DNA of 64,000 nucleotides, from the NCBI GenBank assembly GCA_963753585.1, contig CAVWCU010000002.1, positions 272,965 to 336,964 on the forward strand, given 5' to 3'. The notes beneath the pieces are model-generated. The model searched no databases and was not told the origin of the DNA. It was given only the letters and a program-made list of their open reading frames with translations. This DNA comes from VRUE01 sp963753585 (GTDB lineage Bacteria; Actinomycetota; Thermoleophilia; Solirubrobacterales; 70-9). Numbering within the stretch: the stretch's first letter is position 1; each line of letters begins with the position of its first letter. This document shows, piece by piece, positions 16,045 through 23,999 of this stretch. Both the position numbers and the translations under genes were made by a program.

Positions 16045-16791
16045 ATGCCCGCTCAGGCCTATGCCGGCAAGGAGTGCGTCTGCCAGCTGCGCAAGGGGAT
16101 CTGCGACCAGTCGTGCGTGCGGGACATGCTCGAGACCCCCTTCTACATCGCCTGTCTGAAGCTGAAAGGACGGCGCTGCCTGGTCGTCGGCGGCGGCGAC
16201 ATCGGGCTGGAGAAGGTCGAGGGCCTGCTCGCCTGCGACGCCGGCGTGACCCTGATCGCGCCGGTCGCCCACCCGGAGCTGGAGAGCCTCGCGGCGGAGG
16301 GGTCGATCGAGTGGGAGAAGCGGGTCTACGCGGGCGCCGCCGACCTCGAGGGCGTCTTCATGGTCATCGCCGCGACCGACGACAGCGAGGTCAACATCGG
16401 CGTCTTCGACGATGCCGAGAAGCGGGCGATGCTGGTCAACGTCGTCGACGTGCCGCCGTTGTGCAACTTCATCCTGCCTGCGATCGTGCGCACCGGACCG
16501 CTGGCGATCGCGATCTCCACCGCCGGCGCCTCTCCCGCCCTGGCGAAGCGGATGAAGCGCGAGATCTCCGAGTTGTTCGGCGAGGAGTACGCGCGCCTCG
16601 CGGTGATCCTCAACGACGCCCGCGGCTGGGCCAAGGGGACGCTGCCGACCTACCAGGACCGCAAGGAGTTCTTCGAGGGGATCGTCAACGGCGACCCCGA
16701 CCCGGTGGCGCTGATCCGCGAGGGCCGCGAGGCCGAGCTGCTGGCCCTGATCGAGGGCGCCAAAGAGCGCGCTGCCGCGGCACTAGCCTGA
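16045..16791 (+). CDS. precorrin-2 dehydrogenase / sirohydrochlorin ferrochelatase-like (CysG-N, Met8p)
   Basis: A 248-residue protein of the Met8p/CysG N-terminal family, which oxidises precorrin-2 to sirohydrochlorin with NAD+ and may insert iron to make siroheme. The Rossmann loop is CLVVGGGDIGLEKVEGLL, the catalytic Asp region is VNVVDVPPLCNFI, and STAGASPALAKRMKREI begins the dimer domain. An N-terminal extension of about 30 residues with CVCQLRKGICDQSC is Cys-rich (four Cys in about 15 residues) and unlike the usual family start. It could bind metal. Siroheme serves sulfite or nitrite reductases, none of which is in this window. Confidence 0.85.
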   Translation: MPAQAYAGKECVCQLRKGICDQSCVRDMLETPFYIACLKLKGRRCLVVGGGDIGLEKVEGLLACDAGVTLIAPVAHPELESLAAEGSIEWEKRVYAGAADLEGVFMVIAATDDSEVNIGVFDDAEKRAMLVNVVDVPPLCNFILPAIVRTGPLAIAISTAGASPALAKRMKREISELFGEEYARLAVILNDARGWAKGTLPTYQDRKEFFEGIVNGDPDPVALIREGREAELLALIEGAKERAAAALA

Positions 16792-16794
16792 TCG

Positions 16795-16831
16795 TGGCGC
16801 GCTAGTCGGACTATTTCCGACTTTCGCGCCA
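16795..16831. terminator. bidirectional terminator hairpin
   Basis: A two-part stem: TGGCGCG (16795-16801) with CGCGCCA (16825-16831), and AGTCGGA (16804-16810) with TCCGACT (16816-16822), separated by a 2-base mismatch, with loop CTATT. It fills the 41 bases between two convergent genes. Confidence 0.7.
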
Positions 16832-16832
16832 G

Positions 16833-17540
16833 TCAGGCAGCTGGCAGGGCGAAGAAGGCGACCGCAGCGAAGTGGGCTGCTGCTGCTGCGATGACCAGGA
16901 GGTGGAAGACCTCGTGGTAGCCGAAGACGCGCGGGTTCGGGTTGGGGCGCTGGGTCGCGTAGACGACGGCGCCGACCGTGTAGAGCAGACCGCCGGCAGC
17001 GACCAGCAGAGTGCCGGCTGCGCCCATCTCGCTCCATAGTTCGGGGAAGGCGATCAGGGCAACCCAGCCGATCGAGATGTAGACCAGCGCCGCGACCCAC
17101 TTGGGGTGGTCGATCCAGACCATCTCGACCACGGCGCCGGCGATCGCCCCGATCCAGACGACTACCAGGATCGCGTCGGCGAGCGGTCCGTCCAGGGCAA
17201 GCAGGGCGAACGGCGTGTAGGTCCCGGCGATGAGGAAGAAGATCATCGAGTGATCCAGCCGGCGCATCCAGCGTCGCACGTCCGGGCGCTTCCAGTTGAC
17301 CCGGTGGTAGAGGGCGCTGGTGCCGAGCAGGGCGGAGAGGCTGACCGCGTAGATCGCCACGGCGAAGGTCGCCTCCGGCGTCTCGGCGGCGACGATCAAC
17401 CCGGCGCCGAGGAAAAGTGAGACGAAGAAGGCCCACTCGTGCGAGACGCCGCGCAGCCTCGGTTTGACCGCGGCGATCGCCTCCGCTGCAACTTCCTTTG
17501 CAGATTCCGCTTTCTCGACTGCCCTTGCCCGCTTCATCAC
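16833..17540 (-). CDS. hemolysin III (YqfA/PAQR) family membrane protein
   Basis: A 235-residue protein with seven predicted transmembrane helices. Family motifs are SALYHRVNW, LDHSMIFFLIAGTYTPF and GYHEVFHLLVIAAAAAHF, which carry the Ser, Asp and three His residues that form the zinc site in PAQR-type proteins. The N-terminus is a charged helix of about 30 residues. Bacterial members are named after hemolysin III, but most appear to act in membrane homeostasis or as hydrolases, so toxin activity should not be assumed. The GTG at 17540 follows TATGGT by 6 bases; an ATG one codon later is an alternative. Confidence 0.87.
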   Translation of the reverse strand: MMKRARAVEKAESAKEVAAEAIAAVKPRLRGVSHEWAFFVSLFLGAGLIVAAETPEATFAVAIYAVSLSALLGTSALYHRVNWKRPDVRRWMRRLDHSMIFFLIAGTYTPFALLALDGPLADAILVVVWIGAIAGAVVEMVWIDHPKWVAALVYISIGWVALIAFPELWSEMGAAGTLLVAAGGLLYTVGAVVYATQRPNPNPRVFGYHEVFHLLVIAAAAAHFAAVAFFALPAA

Positions 17541-17546
17541 CTTGTC

Positions 17547-17552
17547 ACCATA
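17547..17552 (-). promoter_or_regulatory. -10 element of the hemolysin III gene
   Basis: TATGGT on the minus strand, with 6 bases to the GTG at 17540. Confidence 0.45.
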
Positions 17553-17668
17553 GAGGGAGACGGAGCGAAGTTTGCGGCAATTGCGGGGTCGCGCACAACA
17601 AAGTACGTCCGACTCGACAACGATCCTGGGCAGCTCCCCCTAAAAGTCGCCGCGAGAGGAGAAGTTCG

Positions 17669-20512
17669 ATGTCCAAGACCGCCACCAGCACCGCCCAGTC
17701 CGGTCTGCAGGGCCTCTCGGTCGAGCGCAGATTTTCGACCGCCGGGACCCATCCCTTCGACGAGGTCGAGTGGGAGATCCGCGATGCCGTGATCGGCAAT
17801 CCCGAGAGCCCGGCCTTCGAGCAGCGCGGGGTCGAGTTCCCCAAGAGCTGGTCCCAGAACGCGACCAACATCGTCGCCCAGAAGTACTTCCGCGGGCAGC
17901 TCGGCACCGACAAGCGCGAGTCCTCGGTGAAACAGATGATCGGCCGCGTCGCCGGAACGATCTCCGAGTGGGGCCGCACGGGCGGCTACTTCGCCTCCGA
18001 CGAGGACGCCGACGCCTTCGAGGCCGAGCTGACCTCGATCCTGCTCAACCAGAAGGCAGCCTTCAACTCGCCGGTCTGGTTCAACGTCGGCTTCGAGGAG
18101 CGGCCGCAGTGCTCGGCCTGCTTCATCCTCAGCGTCGAGGACAACATGGACTCGATCCTCGCTTGGAACACCAAGGAGGGCAAGATCTTCCGCGGCGGCT
18201 CCGGCTCGGGGATCAACCTCTCCAACATCCGCGGCTCGATGGAGCAGCTGGCCAAGGGCGGCACGGCGAGCGGTCCGGTCAGCTTCATGCGCGGCGCCGA
18301 CTCCTGGGCGGGCACGATCAAGTCCGGCGGCAAGACGCGGCGGGCGGCGAAGATGGTCGTGCTCGACGTCGACCACCCCGACATCGAGCACTTCATCTGG
18401 TGCAAGGCCGACGAGGAGAAGAAGGCCGAGGCCCTGCGCGACGCCGGCTTCGACATGTCGATCGACGGCGAGGGCTTCACCTCGATCCAGTACCAGAACG
18501 CCAACAACTCGGTGCGGGTAAGCGACGACTTCATGGAGGCGGTCGAGGCCGGCGAGGACTGGCACCTGACCGCGCGCACCGACGGCTCGACGGTGAAGAC
18601 CATCGACGCGCGCGAGCTGATGAACCAGATCGCCGACGCGGCCTGGCGCTGCGCCGACCCCGGCGTCCAGTACGACACGATCATCAACCGCTGGCACACC
18701 TGCCCGGAGTCGGGCCCGATCAACGCCTCCAACCCCTGCAGCGAGTACATGCACGTCGACGACTCGGCCTGCAACCTGGCCTCGCTCAACCTGATGAAAT
18801 TCCGCCGCCCCGACGGCAGCTTCGACGCCGAGGAGTTCGAGCACGCGGTCGACGTCGTCTTCCTCGCCCAGGAGATCGTCGTCGGCTCCTCCAGCTACCC
18901 GACCGAGGAGATCACCGAGAACGCGAACAAGTTCCGCCAGCTCGGCCTCGGCTACGCCAACCTCGGCGCCCTGCTGATGTCCGACGGCCTGCCCTACGAC
19001 TCCGACGAGGGCCGCAACGTCGCCGCCGCGATCACGGCCCTGATGACCGGCCGCGCCTACCGCCAGTCGGCGCTGATCGCAGCCGGGGCGACCGGGCCCT
19101 ACGAGGAGTACGGCAAGAACCGCGACGCCCACAACGGCGTGATGCGGATGCACCGCGACGCCTCCTACGACATCGATTCGACCGGGATCAAGGGTGAGCT
19201 GCTCGAGGCGGCGCAGCGATCCTGGGACGAAGCGGTCGAGCTCGGCGAGGAGCACGGCTACCGCAACGCGCAGGCGACGGTGCTGGCGCCGACCGGGACG
19301 ATCAGCTTCCTGATGGACTGCGACACGACCGGGATCGAGCCCGACTTCTCATTGGTCAAGTTCAAGGAGCTGGTCGGCGGCGGGCAGATGACGATCACCA
19401 ACCGCTCGGTGCCGCTGGCGCTGCGCACGCTCGGCTACGCCGAGCCGCAGGTCGAGCAGATCGCCGCCCACATAACCGAGAACAGCACGATCGTCGGCGC
19501 GCCGGACCTGAAGGACGAGCACCTACCGATCTTCGACGTAGCGGTCGGCGAGCGGGCGATCTCCCACACCGGCCACATCGACATGATGGCGGCGACGCAG
19601 CCCTTCATCTCGGGGGCGATCTCGAAGACGGTCAACCTGCCGCAGACGGCCACGATCGAGGACATCGCCGACGCCTACACGCGCGGCTGGAAGGGCGGCC
19701 TCAAGGCGCTGGCGATCTACCGCGACGGCTCCAAGACCGCGCAGGCGCTGCGCACCGACGCCCAGGAGGAGAAGGGGGCCGAGGAGGCCGTCGCGGCGCT
19801 GCCGCCGGAGCGCAAGCGGATGCCGCGCGAGCGCGAATCGATAACCCACAAGTTCTCGATCGCCGGCCACGAGGGCTACATCACCGCCGGCAAGTACGAG
19901 GACGGCTCGGTCGGCGAGATCTTCCTCACCGACATCGGCAAGGAGGGCTCGACCATGCGGGGGCTGATGAACGCCTTCGCGACAGCGATCTCGCTAGGCC
20001 TCCAGTACGGCGTCCCGCTCGAAGACTTCGTGCGCAAGTTCAGCTACATGCGCTTCGAGCCGGAGGGAATCACCGGCAACCCGGAGATCCCGTTCGCCAA
20101 ATCGCTGCCGGACTACATCATGCGCTGGGTGGCGAGTCGCTTCATCGAGGACACCGACACGCTCGAGGAACTCGGGATCATGACCCAGGACGTGCGGGCC
20201 AAGCAGGAGGCCGAGACGACCCAGCTCGGGCTCGGGATCGACACCCGGGGCGACACGGCGGGTCCAGCCAACGGCGGTGGCAACGGCCACTCCAAGCCGG
20301 GCAACGGCAGCGGTGGCGGCGAGGCGGCAAAGGCGAGTGGCGGTCAGGCAGTCCCGGCCTCGGCGGCCTTCACCGAAACCCCGCCCGTGGTCCCCGCCAA
20401 GATGTCCGGCCTCGACCTCGGCCCCGCCTGCGAGCAGTGCGGCGGCATGATGCAGCGGACCGGCTCGTGTTACACGTGCAGCTCGTGTGGAAATAACACG
20501 GGTTGTGGTTGA
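17669..20512 (+). CDS. nrdJ: vitamin B12-dependent ribonucleotide reductase (class II)
   Basis: A 947-residue adenosylcobalamin-dependent reductase that makes deoxyribonucleotides with or without oxygen. Motifs in order are KYFRGQLG, AAFNSPVWFNVG, CSACFILSVEDNMDSI with the first active-site Cys, GGSGSGINLSNIRG, NPCSEYMHVDDSACNLASLNL with the radical-site residues, and TVLAPTGTISFLMDCDTTG. A low-complexity Gly/Asn linker then leads to a C-terminal CEQCGGMMQ...CYTCSSCGNNTGC zinc-ribbon/thiol tail. GAGAGGAGA lies before the ATG at 17669. I looked for a cobalamin riboswitch or NrdR boxes in the 128-base leader and saw neither. Confidence 0.95.
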   Translation: MSKTATSTAQSGLQGLSVERRFSTAGTHPFDEVEWEIRDAVIGNPESPAFEQRGVEFPKSWSQNATNIVAQKYFRGQLGTDKRESSVKQMIGRVAGTISEWGRTGGYFASDEDADAFEAELTSILLNQKAAFNSPVWFNVGFEERPQCSACFILSVEDNMDSILAWNTKEGKIFRGGSGSGINLSNIRGSMEQLAKGGTASGPVSFMRGADSWAGTIKSGGKTRRAAKMVVLDVDHPDIEHFIWCKADEEKKAEALRDAGFDMSIDGEGFTSIQYQNANNSVRVSDDFMEAVEAGEDWHLTARTDGSTVKTIDARELMNQIADAAWRCADPGVQYDTIINRWHTCPESGPINASNPCSEYMHVDDSACNLASLNLMKFRRPDGSFDAEEFEHAVDVVFLAQEIVVGSSSYPTEEITENANKFRQLGLGYANLGALLMSDGLPYDSDEGRNVAAAITALMTGRAYRQSALIAAGATGPYEEYGKNRDAHNGVMRMHRDASYDIDSTGIKGELLEAAQRSWDEAVELGEEHGYRNAQATVLAPTGTISFLMDCDTTGIEPDFSLVKFKELVGGGQMTITNRSVPLALRTLGYAEPQVEQIAAHITENSTIVGAPDLKDEHLPIFDVAVGERAISHTGHIDMMAATQPFISGAISKTVNLPQTATIEDIADAYTRGWKGGLKALAIYRDGSKTAQALRTDAQEEKGAEEAVAALPPERKRMPRERESITHKFSIAGHEGYITAGKYEDGSVGEIFLTDIGKEGSTMRGLMNAFATAISLGLQYGVPLEDFVRKFSYMRFEPEGITGNPEIPFAKSLPDYIMRWVASRFIEDTDTLEELGIMTQDVRAKQEAETTQLGLGIDTRGDTAGPANGGGNGHSKPGNGSGGGEAAKASGGQAVPASAAFTETPPVVPAKMSGLDLGPACEQCGGMMQRTGSCYTCSSCGNNTGCG

Positions 20513-20617
20513 CCTGAGGTCGTAGAGCCAAGCAGGGGAGTGCACGCGGCGAAGCGACAGTGCTTTGCACGGCGCGAAGCCGCGGGGGCTTCCCTGCGCC
20601 GGCTATCCGGCCTCAGG
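20513..20617. terminator. complex inverted repeat between convergent nrdJ and P450 genes
   Basis: Outer arms CCTGAGG (20513-20519) and CCTCAGG (20611-20617) begin right at the nrdJ stop and end inside the P450 stop region. Inner complementary pieces (GCAGGG/CCCTGC and GTGCA/TGCAC) allow a branched hairpin. It probably terminates both genes. Confidence 0.5.
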
Positions 20618-21953
20618 TGAGGATGACCTCGGCGTTGTTGCGCGGGGTCTCGGTGATCGCGCGGCGGAAGATTCGCTCCGAGCGGGCCTTGGCGGGGCGG
20701 ATCTGGTGGCGCCTGACCAGCTCCTTGAGGACGACGGCCATCTCGAACTGGGCGAACGAGGCCCCTAGGCAGCGGCGGACGCCGCCGCCGAAGGGGATCC
20801 AGGTGTAGGTGCCGGGTGGGTTGTCGAGGAAGCGCTCTGGGAGGAAGCGCTGGGGTTCGGGGTAGACCTCGGGGTTGCGGTGGGCGAGGTAGACGCAGGG
20901 CGCGACCGAGACGCCCGCCGGCAGCTCGTAGCCGCCGATCTCGACCGGCTCGGTGAGCTTGCGCAGGACCATGGAGATGACCGGGCGCAGCCGCAGCGTC
21001 TCCTGGATCGTCGCGGTCAGGTACGCCTCGTGGCCGTCCTCGACCTCGCTACGCAAACGGTCGAGCTTCTCGGGGTGGCGTGAAAGACGCTCCACCGCCC
21101 AGGCGAGCGAGGTCGCCGTCGTCTCGTGGCCGGCGACCAGGAGCGTGAGCAGCTCGTCGCGCATCTCCTCGTCGCTCATCGGCGAGCCGTCCTCGTGGCG
21201 GGCGCCGACGAGCAGGGAGAGAACGTCGTCGCGCTCCTCGAGGTCCTCGGCACTGCGGCGCTCGGCGATCTCGCGGTAGATCAACTCGTTGACGCGGTCG
21301 ATGCGGCGGCGGAAGGGCGAGAAGCGCCTGATCCGGTCCGGTCCGATCAGGACCAGGGGCAACAGCATGCGCGGATCGGTAGTCAGGTCGAGGAACTCGC
21401 GCAAGGCCTCGCGCAGCTCGGCGAGCCTCTCACCTTCCCGCACCCCGAAGACCGTGTTGAGGATGATCTCGAGCGTGAGCGCCTGCATTCGCGGGCGCAG
21501 CGCGTAGGGCTCGCCGGTCGGCCAGCTCTCGATCTCCCGCGCCGCGATCTCTGCCATCGTCCCCTCATATCCCTGCATTCGCCCGCCGTGGAAGGGGGGC
21601 AGCAGCAGCTTGCGCTGGCTCATGTGCGGCTTCTCGTCGAGGACGAGGATCGAGTTCCGGCCCAGGACCGTGGCGAGGATTTCGTTTCCCTCGCCGGCAT
21701 GGAAGACCTTGGGGTCGCCGGTGAAGACCTGTTTGATCGCCTCCGGGTCGGCGAGGATCACCCACGTCCCTTCGTAGGCGATGCGGATCGTGAACATGTC
21801 GCCGTAGCGGTCCTGGCAGCCGTAAAGCACCCGCCTCGCCTGACGCGACCAGATCGCCGTCTGGATCGGCTTCGGCAGCGGCGGCCCTGGTGGCAGCCGT
21901 CGCTCGGGCACCCGGATCGCCGGCCGCGGAGCGGTTGTGGTCGCTGCCTCCAT
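20613..21953 (-). CDS. cytochrome P450
   Basis: A 446-residue soluble haem monooxygenase. The N-terminus is proline-rich (RRLPPGPPLP) with no membrane anchor. The I-helix oxygen motif is AGHETTATSLAW, the K-helix ExxR is ETLRLRP, the PERF-type motif is FLPERFLDNPP, and the haem-binding loop is FGGGVRRCLGASFA with the axial Cys. The PPGPxLP start and PERF segment resemble eukaryote-like CYP102/CYP110-type bacterial P450s. The ATG at 21953 follows purine-rich GGGGGAGAGAGG, with TAGCCT further upstream. It is divergent from an esterase gene. No ferredoxin or reductase is adjacent, so redox partners lie elsewhere. Confidence 0.93.
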   Translation of the reverse strand: MEAATTTAPRPAIRVPERRLPPGPPLPKPIQTAIWSRQARRVLYGCQDRYGDMFTIRIAYEGTWVILADPEAIKQVFTGDPKVFHAGEGNEILATVLGRNSILVLDEKPHMSQRKLLLPPFHGGRMQGYEGTMAEIAAREIESWPTGEPYALRPRMQALTLEIILNTVFGVREGERLAELREALREFLDLTTDPRMLLPLVLIGPDRIRRFSPFRRRIDRVNELIYREIAERRSAEDLEERDDVLSLLVGARHEDGSPMSDEEMRDELLTLLVAGHETTATSLAWAVERLSRHPEKLDRLRSEVEDGHEAYLTATIQETLRLRPVISMVLRKLTEPVEIGGYELPAGVSVAPCVYLAHRNPEVYPEPQRFLPERFLDNPPGTYTWIPFGGGVRRCLGASFAQFEMAVVLKELVRRHQIRPAKARSERIFRRAITETPRNNAEVILT

Positions 21954-22021
21954 CGCGCCTCTCTCCCCCAGGCTAGCGGCCGAAGATGAACCCCTTGTTA
22001 GCTTCGTCACACTCCATCGCA

Positions 22022-22027
22022 TAGCCT
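22022..22027 (+). promoter_or_regulatory. -10 element of the esterase gene
   Basis: TAGCCT with 9 bases to the ATG at 22037 and no Shine-Dalgarno sequence. It lies in the divergent gap shared with the P450 gene. Confidence 0.55.
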
Positions 22028-22036
22028 GCGGGCGCC

Positions 22037-23089
22037 ATGGCACCCCCACAGCCTCCCCCCCGCGTGCAGCACTGGGTCGCCCGCCGCGCCTGCGGCATGA
22101 GGCCACGCACGCTGCGCCGGGCCCTCGGCGAGCCTCCCAGGCTCGACGGGCAGGAGCTGGCGCCAGACATCCAGATGCTGCTGCGGTTGGCAGCGCTGGA
22201 AGGAGAGTTCTCGCTGGTCGAGGGACGCACGGTCGAGCAGGCGCGAGCCGAGAACCTGGCCGGGGTTCCGGTCGTCAGCGGACCGCCGCGGCCGATGGCC
22301 CGGGTCGAGAACATGGCGATCCCGGGGCCGGGGGGCGAGATCGGTGCCCGCCTCTACGTCGCGCTCGGTGCGCCGCCCCCACCGCAACCGCTGCTCGTCT
22401 ACTACCACGGCGGCGGCTGGGTGATCGGCGACCTGGAGACCCACGATGGCCTCTGCCGCTTCCTCGCCGAGCACAGCGGCTGCCGGGTGCTCTCGATCGA
22501 CTACCGCCTGGCGCCCGAGCACCCCTTCCCGGCCCCGGTCGAAGACGCGGTCGCCGCCTTCGCCTGGGCGGCCGAGAACGCGGGCGAGCTCGGCGCCGAC
22601 CCGGCGCGGATCGCCGTCGGCGGCGACAGCGCCGGGGGGAACCTCGCAGCAGCAGTCTGCCTGCAAACGCGCGGCAAAGGGGCCCAGCCGGCGATGCAGT
22701 TGCTCCTCTACCCCGTCACCGATGCGGTTGGCGGTCAGGCCTCGCGCGACATCTTCGCCGAGGGCTTCCTGCTCACCCGCAACGACATGGACTGGTTCGA
22801 GGGCCATTACATCCCCGACGGCTGCGACGAAAGCGACCCGCGAATCTCGATGATGCGGGCGCCCGACGTCTCGGGCCTGCCGCCCGCCTACGTCGCCACG
22901 GCCGGGTTCGACCCGCTGCGCGACGAGGGCGAGATCTACGCATCGCGGATGCGCGAGGCGGGCGTGAAGGTGGCGCTGCAGCGCCACCCCGGCCTGATCC
23001 ACGGCTTCGCCAACCTGACCGCGATCAGCCCCAGTTCCCGCACGTCGATGCTCGGGGTCGCCGGCGCCTTGCGTATGTGTCTTAGCTAA
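22037..23089 (+). CDS. alpha/beta hydrolase fold-3 esterase (HSL family)
   Basis: A 350-residue esterase/lipase of the hormone-sensitive-lipase family. The oxyanion-hole motif is YYHGGGWVIGD, the nucleophile Ser is in GDSAGGNLAAAV, the acid is in GFDPLRDEGE, and the catalytic His is in PGLIHGF. The first 60-80 residues form a cap-like region. No signal peptide is seen, so it acts in the cytoplasm on short-chain or hydrophobic esters. Its stop codon overlaps the CsoR-type palindrome of the next gene. It is divergent from the P450, and the two could share a catabolic role, but that is inference. Confidence 0.88.
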   Translation: MAPPQPPPRVQHWVARRACGMRPRTLRRALGEPPRLDGQELAPDIQMLLRLAALEGEFSLVEGRTVEQARAENLAGVPVVSGPPRPMARVENMAIPGPGGEIGARLYVALGAPPPPQPLLVYYHGGGWVIGDLETHDGLCRFLAEHSGCRVLSIDYRLAPEHPFPAPVEDAVAAFAWAAENAGELGADPARIAVGGDSAGGNLAAAVCLQTRGKGAQPAMQLLLYPVTDAVGGQASRDIFAEGFLLTRNDMDWFEGHYIPDGCDESDPRISMMRAPDVSGLPPAYVATAGFDPLRDEGEIYASRMREAGVKVALQRHPGLIHGFANLTAISPSSRTSMLGVAGALRMCLS

Positions 23090-23105
23090 TACCCCCAGGG
23101 GGTAT
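23089..23105. promoter_or_regulatory. CsoR-type operator
   Basis: A perfect palindrome, ATACCCCC-A-GGGGGTAT, 15 bases before the ATG at 23120. A pseudo-palindromic G/C tract framed by TA is the classic operator of CsoR/RcnR-family metal-sensing repressors, and a csoR gene is two positions downstream. Confidence 0.75.
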
Positions 23106-23119
23106 GTAACACTGTCGGC

Positions 23120-23711
23120 ATGGACGCTCATGCGCATTCCCATGACCATGCCCACCATCACCACGAGATGCCAACGGAGGGGGCAGCTCTCACCGCGGTC
23201 GCGGTCGCCGCGACCCTCCACTGCCTGACCGGATGCGCAATCGGAGAGGTTGCCGGGATGGCGATCGGGACGGCGCTCGGCTTCTCCAACCTCGGCACCG
23301 TCGCCCTCGCCGTCGCCCTCGCCTTCCTCTTCGGCTACACCCTGACCAGCATTCCCCTGCTGCGCGCCGGCCTCGCGCTCTCAGCGGTGATCCCGATCGC
23401 GCTTGCCTCCGACACGTTCAGCATCGCGACGATGGAGATCGTCGACAACGTGATCATGGTCCTCGTCCCCGGCGCGATGGAGTCCGGCCTCGACAGCGTG
23501 CTCTTCTGGGGCAGCCTCTCCTTCTCCCTCGTCGTCGCCGGCGCCTTCGCCGTGCCGGTCAACCGCTGGCTGATCGCGCGGGGCAAGGGGCACACGGCCG
23601 TGCACGAGACCGGCATCCACGGCGGCCCCCCGGTCCGGATCGTCGCCTACGTGGCCGCCGCGGCCGGTGTCTTCGGCAGCGCCGTGCTGATCGCGGAGGC
23701 TCCTCTCGTGA
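23120..23711 (+). CDS. His-rich DUF4396 membrane protein (CsoR-controlled, probable metal handling)
   Basis: A protein of about 196 residues. The first 16 residues are a metal-binding-like His cluster (HAHSHDHAHHHHE). The DUF4396 membrane domain follows, with HCLTGCAIGEVAGMAIG, a helix FLFGYTLTSIPLL, DTFSIATMEIVDNVIMVL and PVNRWLIARGKGHT, about five transmembrane helices in all. As given, the frame stays open to 24061, reading out of phase through csoR. Removing one base near 23690-23700 ends it at the TGA at 23709, giving a GTGA overlap with csoR as seen elsewhere here. With the operator upstream and csoR downstream, export or sequestration of copper or a similar ion is the best guess. Confidence 0.7.
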
Positions 23712-23996
23712 CCGCGGCGAACGGTCCACGGCTATACCGAGGACAAGGATGCGGTGCTGAAGCGGCTGCGTCGGATCGAGGGCCAGGTCCGCGGGGTCGA
23801 GCGCATGGTCGAGGAGAACCGCTACTGCATCGACGTCGTCACCCAGGTGACGGCGATCCAGGCGGCGCTCGACAAGGTCGCCCTGGAGCTGCTCACCGAC
23901 CACGCCGCCCACTGCGTCGCCGGCGCCGAGGGCGACCGACAGGAGCGGACCGAGGAGCTGATGGCGGCCGTGAGGCGCCTGCTGCGGCGCGGCTGA
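23708..23996 (+). CDS. csoR: CsoR/RcnR-family metal-sensing transcriptional repressor
   Basis: A protein of about 95 residues and the all-helical CsoR fold. The firm part is RLRRIEGQVRGVERMVEENR, then Cys in YCIDVVTQ, and His and Cys in DHAAHCV, the Cu(I)-type Cys-His-Cys ligand set. The conserved HGYTEDKDAVLK segment is encoded upstream of the first clean in-frame start (GTG at 23754). I therefore extend to GTG 23708, assuming one extra base near 23724. Without that assumption the gene is 23754-23996. It probably represses itself and the DUF4396 gene through the palindrome at 23089-23105. Confidence 0.8.
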
Positions 23997-23999
23997 GCC

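Noticed and set aside
17541..17668. Cobalamin riboswitch or NrdR boxes before nrdJ
   Set aside because: No B12-box-like core or NrdR repeat was seen in the 128-base leader.
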